A stretch of 17,892 nucleotides of DNA from contig JAABPS010000014.1 of the NCBI GenBank assembly GCA_011391835.1, positions 1-17,892 on the forward strand, written 5' to 3'. This stretch comes from Desulfobacteraceae bacterium. Its GTDB lineage: Bacteria > Desulfobacterota > Desulfobacteria > Desulfobacterales > JAABPS01. A model generated the notes under the pieces. It saw only the letters and a list, made by a program, of their open reading frames with translations, was not told the DNA's origin and searched no databases. Shown in pieces: positions 7,586 through 14,649 of this stretch. The position numbers and the translations under genes were made by a program. Position 1 is the stretch's first letter; each line of letters starts with the position of its first letter.

Positions 7586-8113
7586 TTAAATATTCTTTAT
7601 TTTTGCAAGAATGTAGTTCGGAACAACCTTCAATTCAATATATTTTTTTTGGATTGGCTCGGGAAGATCTACAAATTTTTTAACCATTCCAAGACACTCG
7701 TTCGAACCGCATGCACATTCAAATTCGCCCCAGTTACTGTTCATTGTTGTGGCATAGTTAAAGGTAATTTGATCCCCGAACCGGATGAATGAAATGGCTA
7801 TTAATTCAACAGTATTCTTGTTAATTCGGATGGCCGAGTTTGGATTACAGGAATGATTCACATAATCATCAAGCGTTCCAGAAGGACCCAGATATAAATC
7901 CTGGCCAACTTGAAGAAAGTAGTCTTTTTCAGCTTCGTATGGATACGGAAGTTCCGCAGAAGAGATAATAGAACCGCCGAATTCCATTATCTTTTCACCG
8001 CTGCGTATATCTTCCGCAGCAAAAACTCCTTTGCCAAAGGAGCATTGCCCGAGTTGCAGATTTTTAAAAAGGCCTGGTTTTAACTGTAATTTGCCGTGAA
8101 TACTTTTTACCAT
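7586..8113 (-). CDS. SET-domain protein (putative protein lysine methyltransferase)
   Basis: The 175-residue product is almost only a SET domain plus post-SET cysteines. Visible elements are GKGVFAAEDIRSGEKIMEFGG (about 27-47, SAM-binding start), the pseudoknot motif YVNHSCNPNS with NHSC at 86-89, and ITFNYATTM with the catalytic tyrosine Y120. The post-SET motif FECACGSNECLG has C133, C135 and C140, which with the NHSC cysteine can bind zinc. All residues needed for AdoMet-dependent lysine methylation appear present, so it should be active. The target is unknown. ATG 8113 has AAGGA nine bases upstream. It sits between the ATP-grasp ligase (35-base gap) and the arginine decarboxylase, as part of the same array. 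Bacterial SET proteins are uncommon and often considered acquired by transfer. Confidence 0.85.
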   Translation of the reverse strand: MVKSIHGKLQLKPGLFKNLQLGQCSFGKGVFAAEDIRSGEKIMEFGGSIISSAELPYPYEAEKDYFLQVGQDLYLGPSGTLDDYVNHSCNPNSAIRINKNTVELIAISFIRFGDQITFNYATTMNSNWGEFECACGSNECLGMVKKFVDLPEPIQKKYIELKVVPNYILAKIKNI

Positions 8114-8148
8114 TGTTTAACATCCTTAAATAATATATAAATTTTTAT

Positions 8149-9030
8149 TTATTCGTCAACGGAATCGATGGATTCCAGTCGTTTGGAAAGACCTGATCGA
8201 TTAGCAAGTTGAATGCTCAACCCGGGTCGAGCATTCAATTCCAGAATCATCGGGCCTTTCATGCGATCAATAACCACATCAACCCCCACGAATCCGAGTC
8301 TTGTCATTTCATAAGACCGCGAGCTTATCTTCAGTATATCCTTCCAATAAGGAATCTGTATCCCTTCAATACAATTTCCTGTATCCGGATGATGCGTAAT
8401 AAACCGGTCATGATGAACACCATGAAGGGTAATGCCTTCATGCAGGTCAATGCCGGCTCCAATAGCGCCATGATGAAGATTGGCTTTCCCATTGGATTCT
8501 TTTGTCGGCAGCCTCAGCATTGCCATCACAGGTACTCCTTTGTAAACAATAATACGAACATCGGGTACGCCCTGATATGAAATCGCATCAAATATATCCA
8601 AAGACTGAACTTTATATTCCACCAGGGCTTTATCTTCCTGGCCGCCTAAGGAGTAAAGGCCGGCAAGAATTCCGGAAATATAATAGCTGATATCTTCCTG
8701 GGACAAGATCTGTCCATCAGCTCTTGCAAATTTACCTTGCGTTTGTTTTTCCAGAACCAGTATCCCTTCTCCGCCAGAACCCATTGATGGCTTAATAACG
8801 AATTGGCCGTATTGATCCGCAACGTTAAATACCTCATTCATCTGATGATGGTAGCGAATAACGGTGTAGAGATGGGGGACATTGAGTCCATTTTTCACCG
8901 CCAGTTTTTTTGTCCTCAACTTATCATCAACCAATGGGTAGTATTTGCGCTCATTTAACGGGAGCAAATACATTGCATTGCGCTTGTTGATTCCCAATAC
9001 TCCTAATTTTTTTAAACGGTTAGGCCACAT
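8149..9030 (-). CDS. RimK-related ATP-grasp ligase (alpha-L-glutamate ligase-like, TIGR02291 type)
   Basis: The 293-residue product is an ATP-grasp enzyme of the RimK-related group found beside inactive-transglutaminase/7TM genes. The N-terminus LGVLGINKRN and YPLVDDKLRTKKLA are group hallmarks. The ATP-binding strand and glycine loop are VIKPSMGSGGEGILVLE (about 78-94). Further on are DVRIIVYKG and the metal-binding ELNARPGLSIQLAN (E264, N266). Such enzymes join a carboxylate to an amine through an acyl-phosphate. RimK adds glutamate to a protein tail, but the substrate of this subgroup is not known. No strong Shine-Dalgarno precedes ATG 9030. The 59-base upstream gap and shared strand place it in an operon with the transglutaminase-like and retropepsin-like genes. 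Confidence 0.88.
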   Translation of the reverse strand: MWPNRLKKLGVLGINKRNAMYLLPLNERKYYPLVDDKLRTKKLAVKNGLNVPHLYTVIRYHHQMNEVFNVADQYGQFVIKPSMGSGGEGILVLEKQTQGKFARADGQILSQEDISYYISGILAGLYSLGGQEDKALVEYKVQSLDIFDAISYQGVPDVRIIVYKGVPVMAMLRLPTKESNGKANLHHGAIGAGIDLHEGITLHGVHHDRFITHHPDTGNCIEGIQIPYWKDILKISSRSYEMTRLGFVGVDVVIDRMKGPMILELNARPGLSIQLANRSGLSKRLESIDSVDE

Positions 9031-9089
9031 ATCGTTTCAGGTCACTCTGCTAAACAGATTTAATTGTTATAAGCGACATACACATGTTG

Positions 9090-10688
9090 CTAAGATATAT
9101 CAATGCCTTTGATAAAATTGATAAACCTGAAGTATTCAGTCAATCGGTATCCTGTGTAGCGTCCAATCAGTAGTTGAAAGGATATAAGAGCGAATAATAC
9201 TTCCGGAAATGCAAAAAGAAAGTCCTGCACATACGTAACAGACATCACCGCATAGCAGCATAAGGCGACAATAAGGGTTTCTATTGAAATCGTTATGGCC
9301 TCTTTCTTTCCTTTTTCCATAAGAATGATGGAAAGCCGTTCAATGGTCATGGTCATTATGACCATAGGAAAAAGCGCAACTGCTGTGATGCGGTATATGC
9401 CAAACTGTTGTCCAATAATAGTGCCAAGGGCAAGAATAATAACCAGGAAGGTGACGATGACCGATAATCTTGGCACCACAAGAAGCTTAAGCCTGTCCAT
9501 TGCCCATCGTGAAGCGAGTCCAAGTACAACCACCACAGTAAACAGCAGCAATCCCCACCATAATTTGGTACTTCGAAAAGCAAGCGCAATTAACACCGGC
9601 ATGAATGTGCCAAACGTAACAAGACCGACGATATTTCTAAAAATCGATACAATAAGAGCCCCCAGCGGAATCATAAGGATCAGGCGAAAGACCTGTTGTG
9701 TTTCCAGAGAAAGGCCAAATAATGACCACTCATGAAATGCAGAGCCAATTTGAGCGGTTGTGTGATAAAACTGGCTAAATGTCCATTCCTTTTCTTTTGA
9801 AACAGCATACCGATAATCAAACTCCTTTACGGAAGCAGTCATAAAAGGGCCTTCGCCATGATATAGAATGAGCAGGTCTTCCGGAATATAGGCAAACCAT
9901 CTGTTTTCGATATCCACGGGAATCCACTTGCCATGGAAATATACTTCCGCCCAGCTCTGGATGCTTTTGCTTCTATTTCCATCTTCAAGAAAAATACCAT
10001 GAACGGAGCGCGCCGGAATTTCCACCATACGGGCGAGATTGATAAAAAGATGTCTTTTTTGTGATCGGGTTGCTTTCCTTATTTTTAGAAGTTCAATTAA
10101 ATCTTTACTTTTTTCAATTGGAACCGTCGTGACTTCATTCGCCAAGAAATTATAAATCCGTGTTAGCTTTTGCTGTTTGCCTTCTATATCACCTGTTAAG
10201 TCTTTCAGAAAGTCATACAGCTCCATGTTGACTGACTCCAGGTTTTCATCCAATATCAAATACTGAAAAATATACGGACTGTATTTTTTCTCTGCGTCTC
10301 CAGGCGGTATCTCAAAGGTTCTGGGTATTGTTTGAACTGTTGCACGGTAAAAAAGTTGAATATCTCCCTTGGGGGCTTTGCCTTTCCAGACAATGCCAAC
10401 ATTGGCATCTTTTTTTTCAATGGTAAAACTTAGCTTCTGAGATACAAAATCTTCTTTCAGAATTGTTTGTCCTCGATCCGTTTTTGGAAGAAAATGATAA
10501 ATGGCGGCTTTTTCCCCAAGTCCTTGGAATTGTATCTTTAGTTCAACGGTCCATAAGTTTTCAACAGGCTTAAACAGCACTGGGTATTTTAGAAAAAATA
10601 TCTTATAGGCCGCCGGGATAAGAAAAATTAGGAAGAAAATGATTGCAACAACAATATGGGTTCGATTGCGGTTAGAGGAGAGATTCAT
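9090..10688 (-). CDS. Inactive transglutaminase-like domain fused to seven transmembrane helices
   Basis: The 532-residue product has an N-terminal helix (about 11-33), a soluble part of about 290 residues that should face the periplasm, and a hydrophobic C-terminal third (about 330-532) with six to seven helices. A transglutaminase-like core is seen at residues 170-265 (MVEIPARSVHGIF, SWAEVYFHGKWIPVDIENRW). Two of the three catalytic residues are lost: no cysteine occurs where expected near 209-213, and the histidine of the usual HAWAEVY is Q244. The aspartate (D259) remains. This matches the known 'inactive transglutaminase fused to 7 TM helices' family, which travels with the RimK-like ligase and the retropepsin-like protein flanking it here. 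Its role may be to bind a peptide or amine rather than cut or join it; that is inference. Confidence 0.9.
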   Translation of the reverse strand: MNLSSNRNRTHIVVAIIFFLIFLIPAAYKIFFLKYPVLFKPVENLWTVELKIQFQGLGEKAAIYHFLPKTDRGQTILKEDFVSQKLSFTIEKKDANVGIVWKGKAPKGDIQLFYRATVQTIPRTFEIPPGDAEKKYSPYIFQYLILDENLESVNMELYDFLKDLTGDIEGKQQKLTRIYNFLANEVTTVPIEKSKDLIELLKIRKATRSQKRHLFINLARMVEIPARSVHGIFLEDGNRSKSIQSWAEVYFHGKWIPVDIENRWFAYIPEDLLILYHGEGPFMTASVKEFDYRYAVSKEKEWTFSQFYHTTAQIGSAFHEWSLFGLSLETQQVFRLILMIPLGALIVSIFRNIVGLVTFGTFMPVLIALAFRSTKLWWGLLLFTVVVVLGLASRWAMDRLKLLVVPRLSVIVTFLVIILALGTIIGQQFGIYRITAVALFPMVIMTMTIERLSIILMEKGKKEAITISIETLIVALCCYAVMSVTYVQDFLFAFPEVLFALISFQLLIGRYTGYRLTEYFRFINFIKGIDIS

Positions 10689-10707
10689 TTCATGATCGAC
10701 ATACAGA

Positions 10708-11262
10708 TTATTTTTTTTTCATAAAACTTCGGCATTTTTTACTGCCTATAAATGTCTGCCCCGCATCAATGACAAAATCTTTTTCAAGAGCAGTTCGCCC
10801 CAAAATCATCCGGTAGTTCATCCCCTCACGATTGGTAAGGTTAACCCTGATTTTTTTTTCGACACCTGCCAGACATACATCCAGCTCAATTTCCAGCCGG
10901 GCTTCTTTGGCCGGAGACTCCGGGTTCAGACTTGATTTTTTAATATATACTTCCCTCACAATGTCTGCCTCTATGATTCTGGAACGGCCTATGGTATCGA
11001 CTGTTTTAAAACGAATGCGGGATCGAGGCGGTTTCCCTGCTACAGATACATACTCCATATCGGTTGCATGAAGAGAAGAAGTCTTTGCGCCTGTATCCAT
11101 TTTTGCCCGGATGGCAAAGTGATAATTTAGCAAATACGTTTTTTCCAGCCATCCGATGGTTACTTTCTTACTATTTTTAAGGCTGCTTGCGGACAGAGCG
11201 CTGGTATTCCCAAAACATAAAAGAATAATAAGAATTAAAATGATATAGTGTCTGAAAACCAT
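10708..11262 (-). CDS. Exported retropepsin-like protein (Zn_protease / RimK-LysX family, Pfam 05618)
   Basis: From ATG 11262 the product has 184 residues. It opens with a signal peptide (positive start MVFRHY, hydrophobic IILILIILLCFGN, cleavage likely after SALSA). The mature part has the aspartic-protease-like motif KMDTGAKTSSLHA (D56-T57-G58) and the C-terminal MILGRTALEKDFVID, both typical of the family annotated as ATP-dependent zinc protease or retropepsin-like. Whether it is proteolytic is unproven. The frame is open to a GTG at 11325, but ATG 11262 has AAAGGA five bases upstream and starts directly at the signal peptide. It is first in the seven-gene array and is followed after 19 bases by the transglutaminase-like membrane gene. 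Both would act at or beyond the cytoplasmic membrane. Confidence 0.85.
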   Translation of the reverse strand: MVFRHYIILILIILLCFGNTSALSASSLKNSKKVTIGWLEKTYLLNYHFAIRAKMDTGAKTSSLHATDMEYVSVAGKPPRSRIRFKTVDTIGRSRIIEADIVREVYIKKSSLNPESPAKEARLEIELDVCLAGVEKKIRVNLTNREGMNYRMILGRTALEKDFVIDAGQTFIGSKKCRSFMKKK

Positions 11263-11267
11263 TTGCA

Positions 11268-11273
11268 TCCTTT
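11268..11273 (-). promoter_or_regulatory. Ribosome binding site of the retropepsin-like gene
   Basis: AAAGGA on the minus strand, five bases before ATG 11262. It chooses this ATG over the ATG two codons earlier and over GTG 11325. Confidence 0.5.
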
Positions 11274-11332
11274 GCAGTTTAGTACCGGCAATTTCGCAGC
11301 CAATATGACAAACATACTCTTGCACAGGTTGT

Positions 11333-11361
11333 ACTATAAAACTGTTATGTCATCGATACAA
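11333..11361 (-). promoter_or_regulatory. Candidate promoter of the seven-gene array
   Basis: On the minus strand TTGTAT (11356-11361), a 17-base spacer and TATAGT (11333-11338) lie about 70 bases before the first gene, in a 192-base gap (11263-11454). The -10 matches 5 of 6, the -35 only 3 of 6. Apart from the start-site elements of the retropepsin-like gene, nothing else was seen in the gap. Confidence 0.3.
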
Positions 11362-11454
11362 CAACAATTTTATTTCATGCATGGCACCGGATATTTTATA
11401 GAATGTGAAAAACTATTGTTGAAGGAATTGTTTGTCAATACTGAAATTATTTCT

Positions 11455-12282
11455 TTATTCCTTTCTCGGATGGAGCGCGTATACTTCTGGTCTCCTATGC
11501 GGCAGGAAAAAATGCATTCGATTATTCCTAACTTTTTCCATTTCCTTGGATTTCAAATCAACGATAAGCAGACCTTCATCGTTGCTTAAATAGGTATTTA
11601 TTATTTTCCCATCCGGGCTAATTGCAGCAGCAAGTCCCGGGAAATGGAGACCTTCCCCGTTATGGCCAGTCTGGTTGCATGCCACAATAAAAATACTATT
11701 ATCGTAGGCTCTGGCAGGAAGGTGACGCAGCCACGACGTAAGTTTATCTTCCGGTGTTTTTTTAGGCGACGCATGCGGCATGAATATCATATCCGCGCCA
11801 TCAAGCGCCATATGGGTGGTTAGTTCAGGAAAATGTGCATCATAGCAGAGCTGAATGCCGAACGTAAGCCCTCGGAACTCAAACTGGGGGATTCTGTTTC
11901 CAGGCGAAAAAATAGTCCGCTCCGGAGGAGGAATATGTACTTTTCGATATACATCAATGCTGCTGCCGGGCTTTATAACGAGGTGGCTGGCAAATAGATT
12001 CTCGTTACTATTTTTTTCGGCAATCCCCGCAAGTATCATCATATCCATTCGATTCGCCATGCTGCATAATTCATCTGTGACTGGACCTGGGACTGTTTCT
12101 GCTGCATGGAGAATCTGCTTGTGATTCGTATATCCCGTAATATTCATTTCCGGAAAACATATAATAGAGACATCTTTTTTTTGTGCCGCTTCTATCCATT
12201 TGGCCATATTCGCAAGGTTGTTACGAATTTTCCCCACAGGCGAACAGGATATAACGGCTGCAACCCGGATATCATCCATCAT
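11455..12282 (-). CDS. Carbon-nitrogen hydrolase (nitrilase superfamily)
   Basis: The 275-residue product has the Glu-Lys-Cys triad of the superfamily: E45 in ICFPEMNITGY, K114 in VYRKVHIPPPE and C146 in IQLCYDAHFPE. Length and motif spacing are normal, so it should be an active cytoplasmic amidase or related enzyme that cleaves a C-N bond. The substrate cannot be told from sequence. The lysine-loop segment does not resemble N-carbamoylputrescine amidase, so I do not place it in the polyamine route. It is the last gene after yjbQ and ahbA, 60 bases downstream of ahbA. Two adjacent ATGs (12282 and 12279) are possible. The ribosome site AGG is part of a perfect 12-base palindrome just upstream. 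Confidence 0.85.
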   Translation of the reverse strand: MMDDIRVAAVISCSPVGKIRNNLANMAKWIEAAQKKDVSIICFPEMNITGYTNHKQILHAAETVPGPVTDELCSMANRMDMMILAGIAEKNSNENLFASHLVIKPGSSIDVYRKVHIPPPERTIFSPGNRIPQFEFRGLTFGIQLCYDAHFPELTTHMALDGADMIFMPHASPKKTPEDKLTSWLRHLPARAYDNSIFIVACNQTGHNGEGLHFPGLAAAISPDGKIINTYLSNDEGLLIVDLKSKEMEKVRNNRMHFFLPHRRPEVYALHPRKE

Positions 12283-12288
12283 TTAAAA

Positions 12289-12300
12289 CCTGTTAACAGG
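12289..12300. repeat. Perfect 12-base palindrome overlapping the nitrilase ribosome site
   Basis: CCTGTTAACAGG is fully self-complementary and ends seven bases before the ATG at 12282. It could be an operator or a small hairpin hiding the AGG. Chance occurrence is possible. Confidence 0.4.
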
Positions 12301-12314
12301 ATAAAAAATACTGA

Positions 12315-12335
12315 AAAGCTGTTGCCAGCAGCCTT
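12315..12335 (-). terminator. Weak hairpin after ahbA
   Basis: Minus-strand AAGGCTG and CAGCTTT can pair around a seven-base loop, with one G-T pair, followed by TTTTC and later T-rich sequence. It is 8 bases after the ahbA stop and may attenuate transcription into the nitrilase gene. It is weak. Confidence 0.25.
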
Positions 12336-12342
12336 GAAATAT

Positions 12343-12822
12343 CTATAAACTGAAGTGCGCCTTTACCTTAAAAACTTTGATTGCCGGCAGATTCATAATA
12401 TCATTAATGCCGGTTTGTTTGGAAATCTCTTTTAATTTCAATTCAATTTCTTTTGTGGAGGGCGCTATAAACGTAAACCATATATTATATGTATTGTCTC
12501 TCTGGTAATTGTGAGTAACTCCAGGATAGTCGTTGACGACTTGAGCAAAAAAATCAATTCTATCCTTTGGAACATTCGCAGCGCAAAGGGTACTGGTAAA
12601 TCCAATTTTTTCTGGGACGAAGTTGCCGCCGATTCGCCGGATAATTCCGTTTGCTTTCAGCCGTTTGACGCGCTGTATCACATCTGCTTCCGTAAGACCC
12701 AAATAGTGCAGGGTCTGATCATTGGCAATTGCCAGAAAGGGACGAACATTAATCGGGAAGTCCGACTGAAGCCTGTTCAGAATAGCCCGATCAATATCAT
12801 CCATTTTATCTGACTGTTGCAT
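12343..12822 (-). CDS. ahbA: Siroheme decarboxylase subunit (AhbA/NirD-type, Lrp/AsnC fold)
   Basis: The 159-residue product has an AsnC/Lrp-like fold: an N-terminal helix-turn-helix-like half (MDDIDRAILNRLQSDFPI) and an alpha/beta half with YPGVTHNYQRDNTYNIWFTF, the signature of haem d1/alternative-haem decarboxylases. RRIGGNF and STLCAANVP resemble AhbA more than AhbB; this split is from memory of the families. AhbA with AhbB converts siroheme to 12,18-didecarboxysiroheme in the haem route of sulfate reducers and methanogens. No AhbB lies in the window. The gene is often misannotated as a transcription regulator. ATG 12822 follows AGGA with nine bases spacing. The gap to yjbQ is six bases, so the two are co-transcribed. 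Confidence 0.82.
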   Translation of the reverse strand: MQQSDKMDDIDRAILNRLQSDFPINVRPFLAIANDQTLHYLGLTEADVIQRVKRLKANGIIRRIGGNFVPEKIGFTSTLCAANVPKDRIDFFAQVVNDYPGVTHNYQRDNTYNIWFTFIAPSTKEIELKLKEISKQTGINDIMNLPAIKVFKVKAHFSL

Positions 12823-12828
12823 CCTTAA

Positions 12829-13233
12829 TTATCCTGCAAGGGCTCCTTTTAAAAAATGGATATGCACTTTTCTGGTGCGCGGGCCATCAAATTCGCAAAA
12901 GAAAATCCCCTGCCATGTTCCAAGTAAAAGCTGTCCGTTTTCAACAGCGATTATTTCAGAGGTGCCGACAAGTGTTGATTTTACATGAGCCGGCGAATTT
13001 CCTTCCATATGCCGATACGGAGCTTTCCACGGAACTATCTGGTTTAAGATCATTAAAATATCTGATTTTACATCTGGATCTGCGCTTTCGTTAATTGTTA
13101 TACCTGCTGTTGTATGGGGGACAAAAAGAAAGCAGAATCCATTTTCCACATCGCTTTTTTGAACAATTTGCTCAATTTTCGATGTAATATCAATGAGTTC
13201 TGTTTTAGTTTCCGATTTTAAGGTGATGACCAT
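12829..13233 (-). CDS. yjbQ: YjbQ / UPF0047 family protein
   Basis: The 134-residue product is a complete YjbQ/UPF0047 protein. Key motifs are FVPHTTAGITINESADPDV, YRHMEGNSPAHVKSTLVG, LGTWQGIFFCEFDGPR and the C-terminal RKVHIHF. The conserved histidines and glutamates cluster into a likely metal or phosphate site. Members are often annotated as 'secondary thiamine-phosphate synthase enzyme' because they rescue thiE mutants, but the true role is unsettled. The ATG at 13233 has only a GGG two bases away. The gene begins 20 bases after the dsrC terminator hairpin, so transcription comes from read-through or from the promoter candidate at 13288-13316. Confidence 0.88.
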   Translation of the reverse strand: MVITLKSETKTELIDITSKIEQIVQKSDVENGFCFLFVPHTTAGITINESADPDVKSDILMILNQIVPWKAPYRHMEGNSPAHVKSTLVGTSEIIAVENGQLLLGTWQGIFFCEFDGPRTRKVHIHFLKGALAG

Positions 13234-13252
13234 AACCCTACTGTTTGAATAA

Positions 13253-13286
13253 AAAAAGAGTTCCGCAATACTGCAGAACTCTTTTT
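13253..13286 (-). terminator. Intrinsic terminator of dsrC
   Basis: Inverted arms AAAAAGAGTTC (13253-13263) and GAACTCTTTTT (13276-13286) pair over 11 bases, with a further GCA/TGC pairing inside and a small ATAC loop. On the minus strand the stem is followed by a run of seven T. It lies 31 bases after the dsrC stop. The U-run on both sides makes it potentially bidirectional. Confidence 0.85.
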
Positions 13287-13287
13287 A

Positions 13288-13316
13288 ATAATAGTGAAAA
13301 AAACAAGGTCTTTGAA
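13288..13316 (-). promoter_or_regulatory. Candidate promoter for yjbQ-ahbA, between dsrC stop and terminator
   Basis: Minus-strand TTCAAA (13311-13316), a 17-base spacer and TATTAT (13288-13293) lie in the 30 bases between the dsrC stop and its terminator. The predicted start would fall inside the terminator stem, so the new RNA could not form the hairpin. Confidence 0.3.
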
Positions 13317-13637
13317 CTATACACATCCGGTTGGTTTTGGCAGTCCGGCCATTTTACAGGCTCCTTTGCCGGGGCCTGATGGAAACAGCTCATAAATGTG
13401 TTTCAGTTTAAATCCTGTAACCTTTGATAGAACACGCACCATAGGAGCGATACCATTCTTTTCATAGTATTCCTGAAGTACCTGAATTATCTTTAAATGT
13501 TCATCAGTTAATTCATCTATACCTTCTGTAGATTTAACATATTGCTGCCATTCTTTACATTTTCCGTCTTGATAAGCACTGATGAATCCGTCCTCATCCA
13601 CCTCGAATGTTTTTCCTTGAAACTCAACTGTCGCCAT
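13317..13637 (-). CDS. dsrC: DsrC, dissimilatory sulfite reductase-associated sulfur carrier
   Basis: The 106-residue product matches DsrC along its length, including the N-terminal FEVDEDGFI, the central helix LTDEHLKIIQVLQEYYEKNG, the DNA-binding-like VRVLSKVTGFKLKHIYELFP and the flexible C-terminal arm. That arm has the penultimate Cys105 and Cys94 eleven residues before it (CKMAGLPKPTGCV). Having both cysteines marks a true DsrC, able to carry sulfur from DsrAB as a trisulfide, and not a TusE or regulatory paralogue. An AGGAGG lies seven bases before ATG 13637, which suggests strong expression. It has its own promoter candidate and a terminator, so it looks monocistronic, as is common. 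It follows the hdrA-flxDCBA operon by 147 bases. Confidence 0.95.
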   Translation of the reverse strand: MATVEFQGKTFEVDEDGFISAYQDGKCKEWQQYVKSTEGIDELTDEHLKIIQVLQEYYEKNGIAPMVRVLSKVTGFKLKHIYELFPSGPGKGACKMAGLPKPTGCV

Positions 13638-13706
13638 TTATTATCCTCCTTTATAGATATAATTATTTTCTGGCTTACGGCCTGTTGTATTTTGCAGAAT
13701 TTTGTT

Positions 13707-13735
13707 TTTTTACATAAACGATTTATTAATGTCAA
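13707..13735 (-). promoter_or_regulatory. Candidate dsrC promoter
   Basis: Minus-strand TTGACA (13730-13735), a 17-base spacer and TAAAAA (13707-13712) lie about 70 bases before ATG 13637 in a very AT-rich gap. It fits the monocistronic picture for dsrC. Confidence 0.45.
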
Positions 13736-13784
13736 TATCAAAAAATATAAAATAATGGTAAATTTTAATTATCAAAACCAGAGA

Positions 13785-14627
13785 TCAGTATTCCCTGGGG
13801 GTCTGGTTTATTTCCGCCAGAGTGAAAACAGGGCCATCTTTACATACAAGTTCCTTGCCTATATTACATCTGCCGCACATACCAATCCCACATTTCATGC
13901 GATTTTCAAGGGAGAGAATAATATGGTCATGGGAGAATCCAAGCTTTTCCAGAACTGGAAGTGTAAATTTAATCATAATGGGTGGCCCGCACGCAATGGC
14001 ATATGTGTTATCATCCCCTTTGGGCCCTACCTTTTCAGCGATATTAGGACCCATGCCTACGTGATATTTCCAGTCCGGCGCTTCACGATCAATGGTTAAA
14101 TGCATCCGGATATCGTCCCTTTTTCCCCATGCTATCAGCTCATCTTTGTAAAGAAGCATCCCTGGAGTTCTAGCGCCGTAAACGACGTCAATTGTTCCAA
14201 ATTTTTTACGGTTCGCTGGATCGAGCATGTAAACAATGGATGAACGAAGAGTCGTAAAGGCGAATCCTCCGCCGATAATAAAAATGTTTTTGCCCTCTAA
14301 TATATCCCATGGGTACCAGTTTCCAAGCGGTCCACGGATCCCCATGATATCGCCGACTTTCATATTATGCAGATGGGATGTGACAACACCGGCTTTAAAA
14401 ACTGTAAACATCACAAAGCCTTTTTCAACGGGTGACGATGCAATGCCTATGGGGATTTCGCCTTTCCCTGGAATGGAAAGTTCGGCAAACTGGCCGGCTT
14501 TGTAAGCAAATTTTTCTTCATCGCTTTTATTGAGAAAAACAAATTTAAATGTTTTAAGACTTTTATCTTCAGTCGCGATTTGAATGTCATCAATTCGAAC
14601 TGGATATGGCACGTATGGGTTTATCAT
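13785..14627 (-). CDS. flxA: FlxA-like FAD/NAD(P)-binding subunit
   Basis: The product (280 residues from ATG 14627) is a ferredoxin-NADP-reductase-fold flavoprotein of the HydG/PyrK/FlxA type. An FAD-binding region (YKAGQFAELSIPGKGEIPIGIASSP), a nucleotide-binding IFIIGGGFAFTTLRS and CGPPIMIKF are visible. A C-terminal iron-sulfur motif has four cysteines (KCGIGMCGRCNIGKELVCKDG), as in [2Fe-2S] PyrK-type proteins. It should oxidise NADH (or NADPH) and pass electrons to the FlxB/C iron-sulfur subunits and HdrA. ATG 14627 is chosen because AGAGGA lies six bases upstream; the ATG at 14633 abuts that site. It is the last gene of the operon and lies 16-22 bases after flxB. No clear terminator follows. 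Confidence 0.88.
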   Translation of the reverse strand: MINPYVPYPVRIDDIQIATEDKSLKTFKFVFLNKSDEEKFAYKAGQFAELSIPGKGEIPIGIASSPVEKGFVMFTVFKAGVVTSHLHNMKVGDIMGIRGPLGNWYPWDILEGKNIFIIGGGFAFTTLRSSIVYMLDPANRKKFGTIDVVYGARTPGMLLYKDELIAWGKRDDIRMHLTIDREAPDWKYHVGMGPNIAEKVGPKGDDNTYAIACGPPIMIKFTLPVLEKLGFSHDHIILSLENRMKCGIGMCGRCNIGKELVCKDGPVFTLAEINQTPREY

Positions 14628-14633
14628 GATCAT

Positions 14634-14639
14634 TCCTCT
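14634..14639 (-). promoter_or_regulatory. Ribosome binding site of flxA
   Basis: AGAGGA on the minus strand is six bases before ATG 14627 and touches the ATG at 14633. This favours the inner start. Confidence 0.5.
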
Positions 14640-14649
14640 CTTCGTTATC

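Noticed and set aside
9090..10688. Active transglutaminase or cysteine protease
   Set aside because: The catalytic Cys is absent and the catalytic His is Gln; only the Asp remains.
11455..12282. N-carbamoylputrescine amidase joining the polyamine route
   Set aside because: The loop after the catalytic lysine does not look like that family, the gene is in a different transcription unit, and agmatinase already makes putrescine directly.
12343..12822. Lrp/AsnC transcription regulator
   Set aside because: The GVTHNYQR...YNIWFTF signature is that of the siroheme/haem d1 decarboxylases which share the fold.
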